This document shows positions 15,988-25,147 of a stretch of 35,394 nucleotides of DNA, piece by piece (position 1 is the first letter of the stretch; each line of letters begins with the position of its first letter). A program made the position numbers and the translations under genes. The notes below the pieces were generated by a model, which saw only the letters and a program-made list of their open reading frames with translations, searched no databases and had not been told where the DNA came from. The stretch covers positions 1 to 35,394 of the forward strand of contig CALLAE010000097.1 in the NCBI GenBank assembly GCA_938002665.1, written 5' to 3'. The DNA comes from an uncultured Saprospiraceae bacterium. GTDB lineage: Bacteria > Bacteroidota > Bacteroidia > Chitinophagales > Saprospiraceae.

Positions 15988-17448
15988 ATGAAACATTTAT
16001 TGGCAATTGTTCTCTTTTCTATGGGAATAATAGACTGTATACATGGCCAACCTGGCATGTATCAGGAGTCTGAAATCGAATACCAAACTATCTTTTTTGA
16101 AGCTCAAGAAGCGAAGTACAAAGGAGATACTGATAAGCAGATAGAGCTCCTCAGCAAACTCATCAAAAGAGATAAAACGAATGCAGCCGTCTACGCAGAA
16201 CTGGCTAGAACATATATGGCCATCAGCAACCTAGAGCTGGCGCAAAAAAATGCTAAAAAAGCACATCAGCTAGATCCCAATAAAGAATGGTATCTACTCA
16301 CGCTTGCAGAAATATATGAATCCAGTGAACAAAGGTCTGCTGCCATAGACTGCTACAACAAACTAAAACTTATCAACCCTAGAAACCCCACCATCTATCA
16401 CAAAGCTGCCCAGTTGCTACTCCATGAAAAAAGACCAGAAGAAGCAGTAGCTAATCTTGAAAAATTGCAAGTAGAGCAAGGTGTAGATGAGGAGACCTCC
16501 AGACGTATCTTTGACATACACAAAACGACAGGAGATCGTAAGAAGGCCGTCTCTACGCTTCAGAACTTGATAGCCGCATATCCTGACAACGTAAGGTATA
16601 TGGGAAATCTCGCTTCTTATTTTATGGAAATCGGTGAGCCAGAAAATGCAAAAGACATCTACGAGCAGATTCTTATGCTAGATCCTAACCACTCTAAGGC
16701 CAACATAGCCCTCGTCAAAAAGAGCAGCAGTAAAAGCGAAGGCAGCTCAAAACTGACGGCCCTCATTCCTATAATGGAAAACAAAAACTTACCATTAGAC
16801 GATAAGATAAAAGAGCTCATGCCTTACCTGACCACCATGAAGAAAGGTGATGCCAGCACGGAAGACCTGACTCTACTAAGTAGTAAACTTGTCGCTCTAT
16901 ATCCCGAAGAAGCTAAGGCTTATTCTTTACTAGGTGACGTCATGTTTTATCAAGGAAAGTTTAAAGAATCAGAAAGCAATTATAGAAAAGCCATAACGCT
17001 AGATGATCGTAAATTTTCTTTATGGTCTCAGTATCTTCAGAATCTATGGGAGTTAGAAAAACTAGCAGACATGAAAAATATGTCTGAAGAAGCCATTGAT
17101 CTCTATCCCAATAAAGTAAGTGCTTTTATCTATCATGCTATCAGCCTAGCAAAAGACAAGAGTGAGGCTAGCTCCTACTTGGAAGAAGCACAAATGGTCG
17201 CTGGAAAAAACCCTATGCTATCCACTCAGATTTCCATTACTAAAAACTGGATATCCAACGAGAAGTTATCAAAGGATGAATTGAAAAAGCTAAATCTTAA
17301 GTCCATCTCTGAACCTCTCTTTTTTGAGCTCGCTGCTGACCTCTACCAAAGAGCAGGAGATTCTAATATGGCAACTCAGCTGTATAAGCAAGCGATAAGA
17401 TTAGGGGCGGGCGAGACTAGAATAAATCAGAAAGCAGGACTTGAGTAA
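15988..17448 (+). CDS. Tetratricopeptide repeat protein, exported
   Basis: A 486-aa protein with an N-terminal signal sequence (LLAIVLFSMGIIDCIHGQ). It is largely helical, with TPR motifs beginning near residue 30 and recurring to the end (for example AAVYAELARTYMAISNLELAQ, PNKEWYLLTLAEIYESSEQ, KAYSLLGDVMFYQGKFKES). TPR proteins act as protein-binding scaffolds; this one should sit in the periplasm or at a membrane. It is the first gene of a tight run: the next gene, a DUF4292 lipoprotein, overlaps its end by 8 nt, and an EnvC-like protein follows. This grouping in Bacteroidota points to the cell envelope. The exact role is unknown. Confidence 0.88.
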   Translation: MKHLLAIVLFSMGIIDCIHGQPGMYQESEIEYQTIFFEAQEAKYKGDTDKQIELLSKLIKRDKTNAAVYAELARTYMAISNLELAQKNAKKAHQLDPNKEWYLLTLAEIYESSEQRSAAIDCYNKLKLINPRNPTIYHKAAQLLLHEKRPEEAVANLEKLQVEQGVDEETSRRIFDIHKTTGDRKKAVSTLQNLIAAYPDNVRYMGNLASYFMEIGEPENAKDIYEQILMLDPNHSKANIALVKKSSSKSEGSSKLTALIPIMENKNLPLDDKIKELMPYLTTMKKGDASTEDLTLLSSKLVALYPEEAKAYSLLGDVMFYQGKFKESESNYRKAITLDDRKFSLWSQYLQNLWELEKLADMKNMSEEAIDLYPNKVSAFIYHAISLAKDKSEASSYLEEAQMVAGKNPMLSTQISITKNWISNEKLSKDELKKLNLKSISEPLFFELAADLYQRAGDSNMATQLYKQAIRLGAGETRINQKAGLE

Positions 17449-18241
17449 TGTTATTACAAGGCTAAGTAAGCTGAGCTTAGCTTCATTCGTGCTCAGCATG
17501 TTTTTTTTAGCCAGCTTATCGTCCTGCAAGACTAAGAAAAGTATTCCTGTAATTATTTCAGAGCAGTCATTCTTGACCCCAGAGGAAGCCAAAGATAGAT
17601 TACTGAATCAACCAGAAATAAATTTTTTTTCTGGAAAAGCAAAGATATCTATCAGCTCTAAATTTGGCAAAGAGAAAGGCACACTGTACACAAGAATAAA
17701 AGCAGATAGTGTTATCTGGGCTGCTGTAAAAAAGCTAAGCGTAGAGGGCGGGAGAATCTTGATAACTAAAGATTCAGCTTCTATGATAAACAGACTAGAA
17801 AAGAGCTTCCTCACTAAACCTCTAGATAAGATAGCAGAGAATTATGGCTTGGCCGCAGATTACCATTACTTAGAAAAGCTCTTCTTAGCACAGACACCAG
17901 CGCTAGACACCACCACCTTATGGGAACAGTCTGAAGATAGTCTACACTACACTATAAAGACAATTGCCCAAGATATCGTCCACACGTTCCACTTAGATAA
18001 ACGAGATGGAACTGTCACCTCTGGAACCTTCCGTGATAAATTTGTATCCGATGGTTCCTGGATCTATAGTGATTATCGCTTAGTCAAAGAAGGTATCCTG
18101 CTCCCCTTTTATAGAAAGTATGAGCTAACTATGGGAAATGATGAATATCTTAGCCTCGAGATAAAATATTCTGAGATAGAACTGGACGAACCTAAGGATA
18201 TCAAATTCTCCATCCCTTCCCACTATTCTAGAATGAACTAA
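17441..18241 (+). CDS. DUF4292 lipoprotein
   Basis: A 266-aa protein of the Bacteroidota DUF4292 family, whose fold resembles lipoprotein carriers of the LolA/LolB kind. The signal ends in a lipobox with C29 (LASLSSC). The family core follows: FSGKAKISISSKFGKEKGT, then a RIKADSVIWAAVKKL strand and an ILITKDSASMI segment. The start is TTG 17441: the frame has a TAA at 17423-17425 and no ATG before the lipobox region would leave a workable signal. It overlaps the TPR gene by 8 nt and is 7 nt from the EnvC-like gene. A role in moving or anchoring lipids or lipoproteins is inference from the fold. Confidence 0.85.
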   Translation: MSNVITRLSKLSLASFVLSMFFLASLSSCKTKKSIPVIISEQSFLTPEEAKDRLLNQPEINFFSGKAKISISSKFGKEKGTLYTRIKADSVIWAAVKKLSVEGGRILITKDSASMINRLEKSFLTKPLDKIAENYGLAADYHYLEKLFLAQTPALDTTTLWEQSEDSLHYTIKTIAQDIVHTFHLDKRDGTVTSGTFRDKFVSDGSWIYSDYRLVKEGILLPFYRKYELTMGNDEYLSLEIKYSEIELDEPKDIKFSIPSHYSRMN

Positions 18242-18248
18242 AAGTCAT

Positions 18249-19430
18249 ATGCGTTTTATCTTATCCATCATTTTCATTTCTATTGTAGCCCTTTCCACTG
18301 CTCAGCAGTCTAGGCAAGACCTTGAAAAAGCGAGATTGGACATCATTAGGAATATAGAGGAAACCCAACAAAAACTTGCCACTGCAGAAGCCAACAAAGA
18401 ATCTACCTTATCACAACTCAATGCCCTAGAAAAACAAATAGACGCAAGAACAGCCCTCATAAACAACCTGCAAAAAGATGCCACCCTTAGCCAGGAAACC
18501 ATCCAGACAGAAACAGTCAGCCAAGAAGAAACGGTGTCTACTAACGAGGACCTTACGGAAGATTATTACAAGCTGCTCAGAATCAGATACAGAAACAAAC
18601 TGCTGAATAAAAATTTCTCTGCCCTATACAATTCAGAAAGACTGAATGAGCTAATAACCAAATGGAAGTACCTAAAAACTTTTGAGAGTATGCTCATCGC
18701 TAAGGGTTCAGAGATCAATAACTTGGATGATAAAGCTGAAGAAATAGAAGATAACATTCAGAGCGAAACCATAATCCATTCTTCACTAATAGAGCAAGAA
18801 ATAGCAGCTAGGGACTCGTTAAAGTTACTAATGAAAAATCTTAGTTCCTTAGCTACAAAAATGACATCCGAGGAAAGGACTATAAAGCAAATGCTAGAAC
18901 AACAAACCCTGACAAGAGAACGCTTTAATCAAGCTATAGAAAATTCAATTTTTAGCTCGATGACTACTAGCTCTAGCACTCCAGTTCCTAGTCCTGCTGC
19001 TACCTCCACTCTCAGTTCCAAGACCATTACCGAAAAAAAAGGCTTCCTTCCATGGCCCTTGCAAAATGCGACCCTCACAACAAGATATGGACCACAAGCC
19101 CACCCTACTGTAGCGGGCATTATCGTGGACAATAAAGGGATAGATATAAGCTCCACATCACCTTCCGTAACGGCCATCTATGAAGGAGAAGTCATAAGCG
19201 TGGCTGAGGTGAAAGGCAGTGGACTAACCATTATCGTCAAGCACCAAAACGAAGTGTACAGCGTCTATTCCAATCTAGAAAATGCTCTTGTTAATAGAGC
19301 AAGTAGAGTCGTACAAGGAGAACAGCTAGGCATAGCAAAAAGAAATAATAATGGGCAAGCTAAAATGCATTTCGAAATATATCAGGGCAAGCAAAACCTC
19401 AATCCCAACCACTGGCTTAAAAACAACTAA
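18249..19430 (+). CDS. EnvC-like murein hydrolase activator (degenerate LytM/M23)
   Basis: A 393-aa exported protein: signal peptide (FILSIIFISIVALSTAQ), a long coiled coil (about 20-235) and a C-terminal LytM/M23 domain (about 270-393, LPWPLQNATLTTRYG...). The M23 zinc site is broken. The usual HxxxD is N295-K-G-I-D299, the YxHL histidine is N342, and the HxH pair is K372-M-H374, so only D299 and H374 remain. This is the pattern of EnvC/NlpD proteins, which do not cut peptidoglycan but activate amidases during cell division. It is in an operon with a DUF4292 lipoprotein upstream and hflX 17 nt downstream. The partner amidase is not in the window. Confidence 0.88.
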   Translation: MRFILSIIFISIVALSTAQQSRQDLEKARLDIIRNIEETQQKLATAEANKESTLSQLNALEKQIDARTALINNLQKDATLSQETIQTETVSQEETVSTNEDLTEDYYKLLRIRYRNKLLNKNFSALYNSERLNELITKWKYLKTFESMLIAKGSEINNLDDKAEEIEDNIQSETIIHSSLIEQEIAARDSLKLLMKNLSSLATKMTSEERTIKQMLEQQTLTRERFNQAIENSIFSSMTTSSSTPVPSPAATSTLSSKTITEKKGFLPWPLQNATLTTRYGPQAHPTVAGIIVDNKGIDISSTSPSVTAIYEGEVISVAEVKGSGLTIIVKHQNEVYSVYSNLENALVNRASRVVQGEQLGIAKRNNNGQAKMHFEIYQGKQNLNPNHWLKNN

Positions 19431-19447
19431 CCAAAAACAGAAACGCT

Positions 19448-20662
19448 ATGAGTGATCAGTGGAATGTAAGTAAAGACAAGAATAAAGGTCTAAAGAAAAA
19501 GATAGAGAAGGCCGTCTTAGTGGGAGTGATATCTGAAAAGCAATCAGAAGAGCAGGTAACAGAATACCTTGCTGAGTTGGAATTTCTAGCTATGACCGCA
19601 GGTGCTCAAACCATTAAAGTATTCACTCAGAAACTTAAGAATCCACATATCAGAACCTATGTCGGAAAAGGGAAGCTAGAAGAAATAGTAGACTACTGTG
19701 AACTCAAGGACATAGACCTAGTCATCTTTGATGATGACCTCACAGGCAAGCAAACTAATATCTTAGAGCAAGAGCTGAAAAGAAAGATAGTAGATAGATC
19801 CTCCCTGATCCTAGATATTTTTGCAAGCAGAGCACAGACTGCACAGTCAAAGACACAAGTAGAGCTAGCGCAAATGCAATACATGCTCCCCAGACTGCGA
19901 GGCCTATGGACTCACCTAGAAAGGCAGCGAGGAGGTATAGGTATGAGGGGGCCAGGTGAGATGGAAATAGAAACGGATAGACGTATCATCCGAGACAAGA
20001 TCTCCTTACTCAAAAAAAGACTGGATAAAATAGATCAGCAAAATAGAACACAAAGAAAAAACAGAGGACAGCTCATCAGGGTGGCCCTCGTAGGCTACAC
20101 CAATGTGGGTAAGTCTACCATCATGAACTTGCTCTCAAAATCAGAAGTCTTTGCCGAGAATAAGTTATTTGCAACTCTAGACACCACCGTCAGAAAAGTA
20201 GTCTTTGGCTCTATGCCTTTTCTGCTTTCTGATACCGTAGGATTTATCAGAAAACTACCTCACCACTTAGTGGAAAGCTTTAAGTCTACACTAGATGAAG
20301 TAAGAGAAAGTGATCTTTTAGTACATGTAGTAGATATGGCCCACCCACAATACGAAGACCATGTCAAAACCGTCAACCTAACCCTCCAAGATCTAGGCTG
20401 TACAGAAAAGCCTACCCTCATGGTATTCAATAAACTAGACTTGTATAGAGAGAAGTATTTTGACGAACTGCTAGATCAAGAAACCAAAGATGAGATCCTC
20501 AACGAAACTCAAAAACGACTGACAAATACTTACGAATGTGAAACCATTTTTATCTCTGCGCTAGGCAAAGAAAACATTACTGCATTCAGAGATAAGCTAC
20601 AAAAAATGATAATGGACCAATATGAAATAAGATATCCTTATCAGACTAAGACATGGGGTTAG
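19448..20662 (+). CDS. hflX: GTPase HflX
   Basis: HflX is a ribosome-associated GTPase that splits or rescues stalled 70S ribosomes under stress. The 404-aa chain has the N-terminal HflX domain (TYVGKGKLEEI, FDDDLTGKQTNILEQ), the glycine-rich linker QRGGIGMRGPGEMEIETDRR, and then the G domain: P-loop GYTNVGKST at 216-224, G3 in SDTVGFIRKLPH and G4 NKLD. It ends shortly after the G domain, as is normal for the family. It closes the plus-strand run begun by the TPR gene. Two 125-bp repeats with terminator-like hairpins follow its stop. Confidence 0.96.
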   Translation: MSDQWNVSKDKNKGLKKKIEKAVLVGVISEKQSEEQVTEYLAELEFLAMTAGAQTIKVFTQKLKNPHIRTYVGKGKLEEIVDYCELKDIDLVIFDDDLTGKQTNILEQELKRKIVDRSSLILDIFASRAQTAQSKTQVELAQMQYMLPRLRGLWTHLERQRGGIGMRGPGEMEIETDRRIIRDKISLLKKRLDKIDQQNRTQRKNRGQLIRVALVGYTNVGKSTIMNLLSKSEVFAENKLFATLDTTVRKVVFGSMPFLLSDTVGFIRKLPHHLVESFKSTLDEVRESDLLVHVVDMAHPQYEDHVKTVNLTLQDLGCTEKPTLMVFNKLDLYREKYFDELLDQETKDEILNETQKRLTNTYECETIFISALGKENITAFRDKLQKMIMDQYEIRYPYQTKTWG

Positions 20663-20676
20663 TCAGTACTAAATTT

Positions 20677-20961
20677 ATTCTTCGAACTACTTCCTATAAG
20701 CCGAACCTGATGATACGGTTCCTAAACTTTAAAGGTCTATTTCGACTCCGCTCAACACAGGCGTTTAGGACCTTTAATTTTTTCCTTGAAAGGAAAAAAC
20801 CTGCCCATGATTAAATGCCTGTTAAGTTTAAAGTTCATTCTTCGAACTACTTCCTATAAGCCGAATCTGATGATTCGGTTCCTAAACTTTAAAGGTCTAT
20901 TTCGACTCCGCTCAACACAGGCGTTTAGGACCTTTAATTTTTTCCTTAAAAGGAAAAAACC
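20677..20961. repeat. Two tandem 125-bp palindromic repeats between convergent genes
   Basis: Copy 1 is 20677-20801 and copy 2 is 20837-20961, a 160-bp offset, with very few mismatches. Each copy holds TTAAAGGTC...GACCTTTAA, the overlapping pair CCTAAAC...GTTTAGG, and the common Bacteroidota phrase TTTCGACTCCGCTCAACACAG. In copy 2, CCGAATC-TGAT-GATTCGG is a perfect hairpin; copy 1 carries two mismatches there. The region separates hflX (plus) from bamA (minus) and should serve as a bidirectional transcription stop. Frames crossing it are not called as genes. Confidence 0.85.
20778..20799. terminator. Bidirectional terminator hairpin in repeat copy 1
   Basis: TTTTTTCCTT, two bases, then AAGGAAAAAA, a perfect 10-bp stem with A and T tracts. 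A second copy is at 20938-20959. The pair lies past hflX and, on the other strand, past bamA. Confidence 0.7.
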
Positions 20962-20963
20962 GT

Positions 20964-23597
20964 TTAGTCAGGTTCGAAACCGAGAACTATATTAAATTGT
21001 CCGTAGCCATCAAAGCCAGAAGCATTAGGATCCTTATCAAATCCCCATCCATAATCGAAGCCTAACAAACCAAACATCGGTAAGAAAACCCTTACACCAA
21101 AACCAGCTGAACGCTGAAGATCAAAAGGATTGAATTCTTTGAAACTAGACCATGAGTTACCCCCCTGTACAAAACTGTGTACGTAGATGGCAGAGTTAGG
21201 ATTGGTAGAGAGTGGATATCTGAGCTCTAAAGTGAATTTATCAAATACAGCTGCCCCACCATTTCTGTTCTCCGCAAAGGCCTCTTGCTGATAACCTCTT
21301 AAGGAAAGAATATCCTTTCCAGTAATGCCTACTGATTGATTATTGAGTCCATCACCTCCTATCTCAAATCTCTCGAAAGGAGATATGCCTATGTCATCGT
21401 TATATGAGCCTAGGAAGCCCAGCTTGATAGAAGAAGCGAGTACAAACTTACCTGTAACATTAAAGTACCACTCAGCATTAAATCGCCACTTATGATATTC
21501 TAAGAATTGGAATTTTTTAGACAACTTTCTTTCTTCTATTGCTTGGTCTATTTGAGCTTGAGTGGGAGGGTTTCCTGGGCCTCGCTCTAGTCTTATAACT
21601 TTTTCTATTTCCTCAGCTTCACCCTCCTCTAATTCTCCTGGTATACAATCTCCAGAATCACATTTTCTGAATAAGGAATAAGGAGGAGTCGCTTGTACAG
21701 ATAATGATATTCTAGATCCTCTTCTTGGATAGATAGGATCTGCGACAGAACTTCTAGTAATGGTCTGATTGATACTGAAGTTCTTAAAACTACCTTGTCC
21801 TATAGGAACGTTTCTACCACTTGCATCTCTAACTGAGAAATTTCCAAAACGGTAATCTTCTAATTTTATCCACTCTGCAGTGAAGGTCGTATTGATAGAG
21901 AAAAAATCATCTGGCCACTTAAGTTGAGTACCTAAGCCAGCAAATAACCTGGTAATATTCAGTTTTCCGGCACTACTTATAGTTTGATCAAAGGCAGAAT
22001 GTACACCTCCTACTGTAAACGAAGTAGGCTTTTTACCTCCTAGCCATGGCTCAGTAAACGAGGCATTATAAGATCTGAAGAATCGACTATTCGATTGTAT
22101 TCTGAGTGACAACTTCTGACCATCACCCTGAGGTAATGGACTCCAAGTGGATTTGTCTTTTATGTTCTTTATCGAGAAATTATTGAAAGTCATACCCAGT
22201 GTTCCTATCAGCCCACTTGCTTGTCCACCATATCCAGCCGATAGCTCCAGCTGATCTGATGGTGTTTCTTCTAGAGGGTATTCGATATCCACAGTACCAT
22301 TTGCTTGATTAGGTTTTGGTTGAGGATTCATATTCTCTGGATTAAAATATCCAAGATTCATCAGTGATCTCTGCGAACGGATAATATCAGATCGGCTAAA
22401 CTTATTGCCCGGCTTAGTCCTCAGTTCTCTTCGGACTACATGCTCATGTGTTCTATCATTACCAGAGATGATAACATTAGATATGACCGCCTGCGCACCC
22501 TCAGAAATCTGTATCTCTAGATCAATGGCATTATCAGTAACCGCTACTTCTACAGGGTCAACATTAAAAAACAAATAACCATCATCTAGGTATAAAGAAG
22601 ATACATCTCTTCCATCCATACTGAATGACAACTGCCTTTCTAAGGTTTCCGGATTATAGATGTCGCCTGGCTTTATTGCGAGGACATTGCTCAGCTGATC
22701 ACTCGTATACTTAGAGTTTCCACTCCAGCTTATATTCCAGAAGTAATATTGCTCCCCTTCCTCTAGAGTCAGAAATAACTGTAGATGACCATCCAGTCTT
22801 CTCACCATAGAATCAGAAACTATAGTCGCATCACGATAGCCGTTCTTATTGTAGAAATCTATAATCGCCTGCTTATCCAGTTTGTAGTCTTCTTCTACAA
22901 ACTTGGATTTCTTGAAGATGGTGCCCATCTCTTTGGTCTCCTTCATTTTTCGCTTCAGCTTGGTATCTGAAAACTTTCTATTACCGAGAATGACAATATC
23001 ACTGATCTTGACTCTCTCATTTTTCTGGACATCAAAAACCAATCTTACAGCACTTTCCTTCAGTTCATCTTCTATTTCAGTTATCGTTACTTCTGCATCT
23101 AGAAATCCTTTTCCGTGGTAATTATCTTCCAGTTTTATTTTAGCTAGATTCTTTAGGTCTTCTGTAACGATAGATCCTTTTATCAAGACTGCATCTATAA
23201 TATCTACCAGTTCACTGTGCTTGTTTTTTGATTCTCCTTTTATGCTATATCTGGAAAGTGTCGGTCTTTCCACTAAGATTATTTCTAACCAGATCAGGCC
23301 GTCCTCTATTTTCTCCTGAACAATCTGGACGTCCTCAAATAATTTCAATTTTAATAAGGCCTTGATTGCTTTAGGAATATCATCGCCTGGAATAGTGATT
23401 TCTTTCCCTTCTCGGAGGGCAGCTATAGACTTGATAGCTGTTCTATCACGGTTCACTGCTCCAGTGATTTTTATACCTCCTATGTTATAGCTGTTCTTTT
23501 CAGTATAGTCATAGACTGGAATATCTATCTGAGCAGTAACTGTTACCGTGCCTATTACTAACAACGAAAACAAAAGGAAACAAGAAATGAACCTCAT
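20964..23597 (-). CDS. bamA: Outer membrane protein assembly factor BamA
   Basis: The Omp85-family barrel that inserts beta-barrel proteins into the outer membrane. The 877-aa chain has a signal peptide (FISCFLLFSLLVIGTVTVTAQ), a run of POTRA domains from about 35 to 420 (starting NSYNIGGIKITGAVNRD), and a C-terminal barrel from about 455 to 877. The substrate-handling loop motif LRGY is at 766-769, as in VRGF/Y of other Omp85 proteins. A TATTTTTG box at 23632-23639 (minus) is a possible promoter -7 element. It lies 192 nt after uppS on the same strand, a frequent pairing in Bacteroidota. Other barrels in the window would depend on it. Confidence 0.97.
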   Translation of the reverse strand: MRFISCFLLFSLLVIGTVTVTAQIDIPVYDYTEKNSYNIGGIKITGAVNRDRTAIKSIAALREGKEITIPGDDIPKAIKALLKLKLFEDVQIVQEKIEDGLIWLEIILVERPTLSRYSIKGESKNKHSELVDIIDAVLIKGSIVTEDLKNLAKIKLEDNYHGKGFLDAEVTITEIEDELKESAVRLVFDVQKNERVKISDIVILGNRKFSDTKLKRKMKETKEMGTIFKKSKFVEEDYKLDKQAIIDFYNKNGYRDATIVSDSMVRRLDGHLQLFLTLEEGEQYYFWNISWSGNSKYTSDQLSNVLAIKPGDIYNPETLERQLSFSMDGRDVSSLYLDDGYLFFNVDPVEVAVTDNAIDLEIQISEGAQAVISNVIISGNDRTHEHVVRRELRTKPGNKFSRSDIIRSQRSLMNLGYFNPENMNPQPKPNQANGTVDIEYPLEETPSDQLELSAGYGGQASGLIGTLGMTFNNFSIKNIKDKSTWSPLPQGDGQKLSLRIQSNSRFFRSYNASFTEPWLGGKKPTSFTVGGVHSAFDQTISSAGKLNITRLFAGLGTQLKWPDDFFSINTTFTAEWIKLEDYRFGNFSVRDASGRNVPIGQGSFKNFSINQTITRSSVADPIYPRRGSRISLSVQATPPYSLFRKCDSGDCIPGELEEGEAEEIEKVIRLERGPGNPPTQAQIDQAIEERKLSKKFQFLEYHKWRFNAEWYFNVTGKFVLASSIKLGFLGSYNDDIGISPFERFEIGGDGLNNQSVGITGKDILSLRGYQQEAFAENRNGGAAVFDKFTLELRYPLSTNPNSAIYVHSFVQGGNSWSSFKEFNPFDLQRSAGFGVRVFLPMFGLLGFDYGWGFDKDPNASGFDGYGQFNIVLGFEPD

Positions 23598-23631
23598 TAT
23601 GTGGATTGAATATAATACGAGTAAAAAGGGG

Positions 23632-23639
23632 CAAAAATA
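23632..23639 (-). promoter_or_regulatory. Possible bamA promoter -7 box
   Basis: TATTTTTG on the minus strand fits TAnnTTTG and lies 34 nt upstream of the bamA ATG. No -33 TTTG is visible at the right distance, so this is weak. Confidence 0.3.
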
Positions 23640-23789
23640 GCCATTTATTAGAGCCTACCTTAAAGAATGTAAATCTAAGGCAGATAGCGCTTATAGTAGC
23701 TGCTTTAACTATAATTTAAGCTCATACGAGCGCTGTACGAGACATTATATCCCACCTTAACAAGTTGTTTCAACTAGAAATGATCTTAA

Positions 23790-24533
23790 TTAATCTAGTT
23801 GCTCTGAGATCCGGCCAAAACGGCGTTCCCTGTTCTGATACCCTAAAATGGCTTCGTAAAGCTCATTCTCACCAAAGTCTGGCCAAAAAATGTCTGTAAA
23901 ATAGAATTCCGTGTACGCAATTTGCCACAATAAGTAATTACTGACTCTATGCTCTCCACTAGTCCTTATAAGTAGCTCTGGGTCAGGAATCTTAGAAGTG
24001 GTCAGATGCTGAGATATCATATCCGCAGAAATCTCGTCTGTCTGGATGTCACCATTCTTCACTTTTTGAGCTATCGCTCTAGTGGCCTCAGTAATCTCCC
24101 ATCTAGAACTGTAGTTAAGAGCAAGATTTAGTGTCATCTTTTTATTACTCTTAGTCAGCTCTATACCTTCTAGTAGTGCATCGTAGGTTTTCTTAGGCAA
24201 TTGCTTCAGATCCCCTATTGCTTCGAGTTTAATATCATTTTTGTGTAGGGTTTTCAACTCTTTCTTCACCGTTTCCACTAATAAGTGCATGAGTGCATTG
24301 ACTTCAGTCTTGGGTCTATTCCAGTTCTCAGTGGAGAAAGCATACAGTGTTAAGTGCTCTATACCTATCTTAGAAGCCGCTTCTGTAACGGTCCTTACAG
24401 ACTTTACACCATTTCTATGCCCGAAAATCCTAGGTTTACCATTGCTTTTTGCCCAGCGGCCATTCCCATCCATAATGATGGCTATGTGCTTAGGTAAGCT
24501 AGATAAATCAATCTTATCCAAAATAGTACTCAT
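23790..24533 (-). CDS. uppS: Isoprenyl transferase (undecaprenyl diphosphate synthase)
   Basis: Extends farnesyl diphosphate with isopentenyl units in the cis form to make the C55 lipid carrier for cell-wall and glycan building. The 247-aa chain has the catalytic D22 in HIAIIMDGNGRWA, then TLYAFSTENWNRP, and the C-terminal DPELLIRTSGEHRVSNYLLWQ and YTEFYF motifs. All are diagnostic and complete. bamA follows on the same strand. A WecA/MraY-like transferase that would use its product lies divergently, 670 bp upstream of the uppS start. Confidence 0.96.
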   Translation of the reverse strand: MSTILDKIDLSSLPKHIAIIMDGNGRWAKSNGKPRIFGHRNGVKSVRTVTEAASKIGIEHLTLYAFSTENWNRPKTEVNALMHLLVETVKKELKTLHKNDIKLEAIGDLKQLPKKTYDALLEGIELTKSNKKMTLNLALNYSSRWEITEATRAIAQKVKNGDIQTDEISADMISQHLTTSKIPDPELLIRTSGEHRVSNYLLWQIAYTEFYFTDIFWPDFGENELYEAILGYQNRERRFGRISEQLD

Positions 24534-24546
24534 CTTAATGTAGTTT

Positions 24547-24561
24547 GTCCTGATTCAGGAC
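24547..24561. promoter_or_regulatory. 7-1-7 palindrome in divergent promoter region
   Basis: GTCCTGA-T-TCAGGAC is a perfect dyad 13 bp upstream of the uppS start (24533) and 88 bp upstream of the lipoprotein start (24650). It may be an operator or an RNA hairpin in the uppS leader. Confidence 0.35.
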
Positions 24562-24649
24562 TCGAGCTATGAAAAAACATCTAAATTTAGTAACTAATTA
24601 GGGAATCTGTTTTTATGACACTTCTATTGACAGTAAAAAGTAGGTTATC

Positions 24650-25147
24650 ATGAAATTATATCAGCTATTATTTCTAATAATATCTTTGGCTTTCTTTTCT
24701 TGCAAAAGTGACCCCTGCTCTACAAAGGATGGTTTTATAGAGACTTTTGAAAGTTTCAAAAAAGAATATGAAACTAATAAAGCAGAACTCACTCAAGAAC
24801 AGTTAGTTGATTATGACCAAAGATTTGAATCTTTAGTCAATACCTGCTACAAAAAATTCAAGCCAGATCTTAGCCTAAAGGAACGTCAAAAATTTTGGCA
24901 AGAAGCCATAGGTTTTCTTATCAGCCGTCATGATGGAAAATTCAGCTTGGAAATTTCTGATACTATGGAGAACCCCTTCTATCAGTACATAAAAGATGAA
25001 GTAATGGAATTGCTCAAAGAATCAGGCGCAAGTTATCTGTTCTCTCTTCAGCAAGTTTTCAAAGACGAATTACCTAAACTAATGGAATTGTTTTCTACCG
25101 AAATAGAGAATTTCGGGAAAGAACTACTGAACATATTTGATAATTAA
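24650..25147 (+). CDS. Small lipoprotein of unknown function
   Basis: No family recognised. The 165-aa product has a clear lipoprotein signal, LLFLIISLAFFSC, with C18 as the anchor, and a second Cys at CSTKDG soon after. The rest is charged and helical, rich in Lys, Glu, Phe and Leu, and ends LLNIFDN. A Cys in LVNTCYKKF could pair with the second one. It is 55 nt upstream of the WecA/MraY-like gene. An AT-rich hairpin (25150-25158 with 25172-25180) separates them but has no proper T-tract, so read-through is likely. Confidence 0.8.
   Translation: MKLYQLLFLIISLAFFSCKSDPCSTKDGFIETFESFKKEYETNKAELTQEQLVDYDQRFESLVNTCYKKFKPDLSLKERQKFWQEAIGFLISRHDGKFSLEISDTMENPFYQYIKDEVMELLKESGASYLFSLQQVFKDELPKLMELFSTEIENFGKELLNIFDN

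Noticed and set aside
20786-20995. 69-aa open frame between hflX and bamA
   Set aside because: It runs through repeat copy 2 and into the end of bamA on the other strand; there is no coding pattern.
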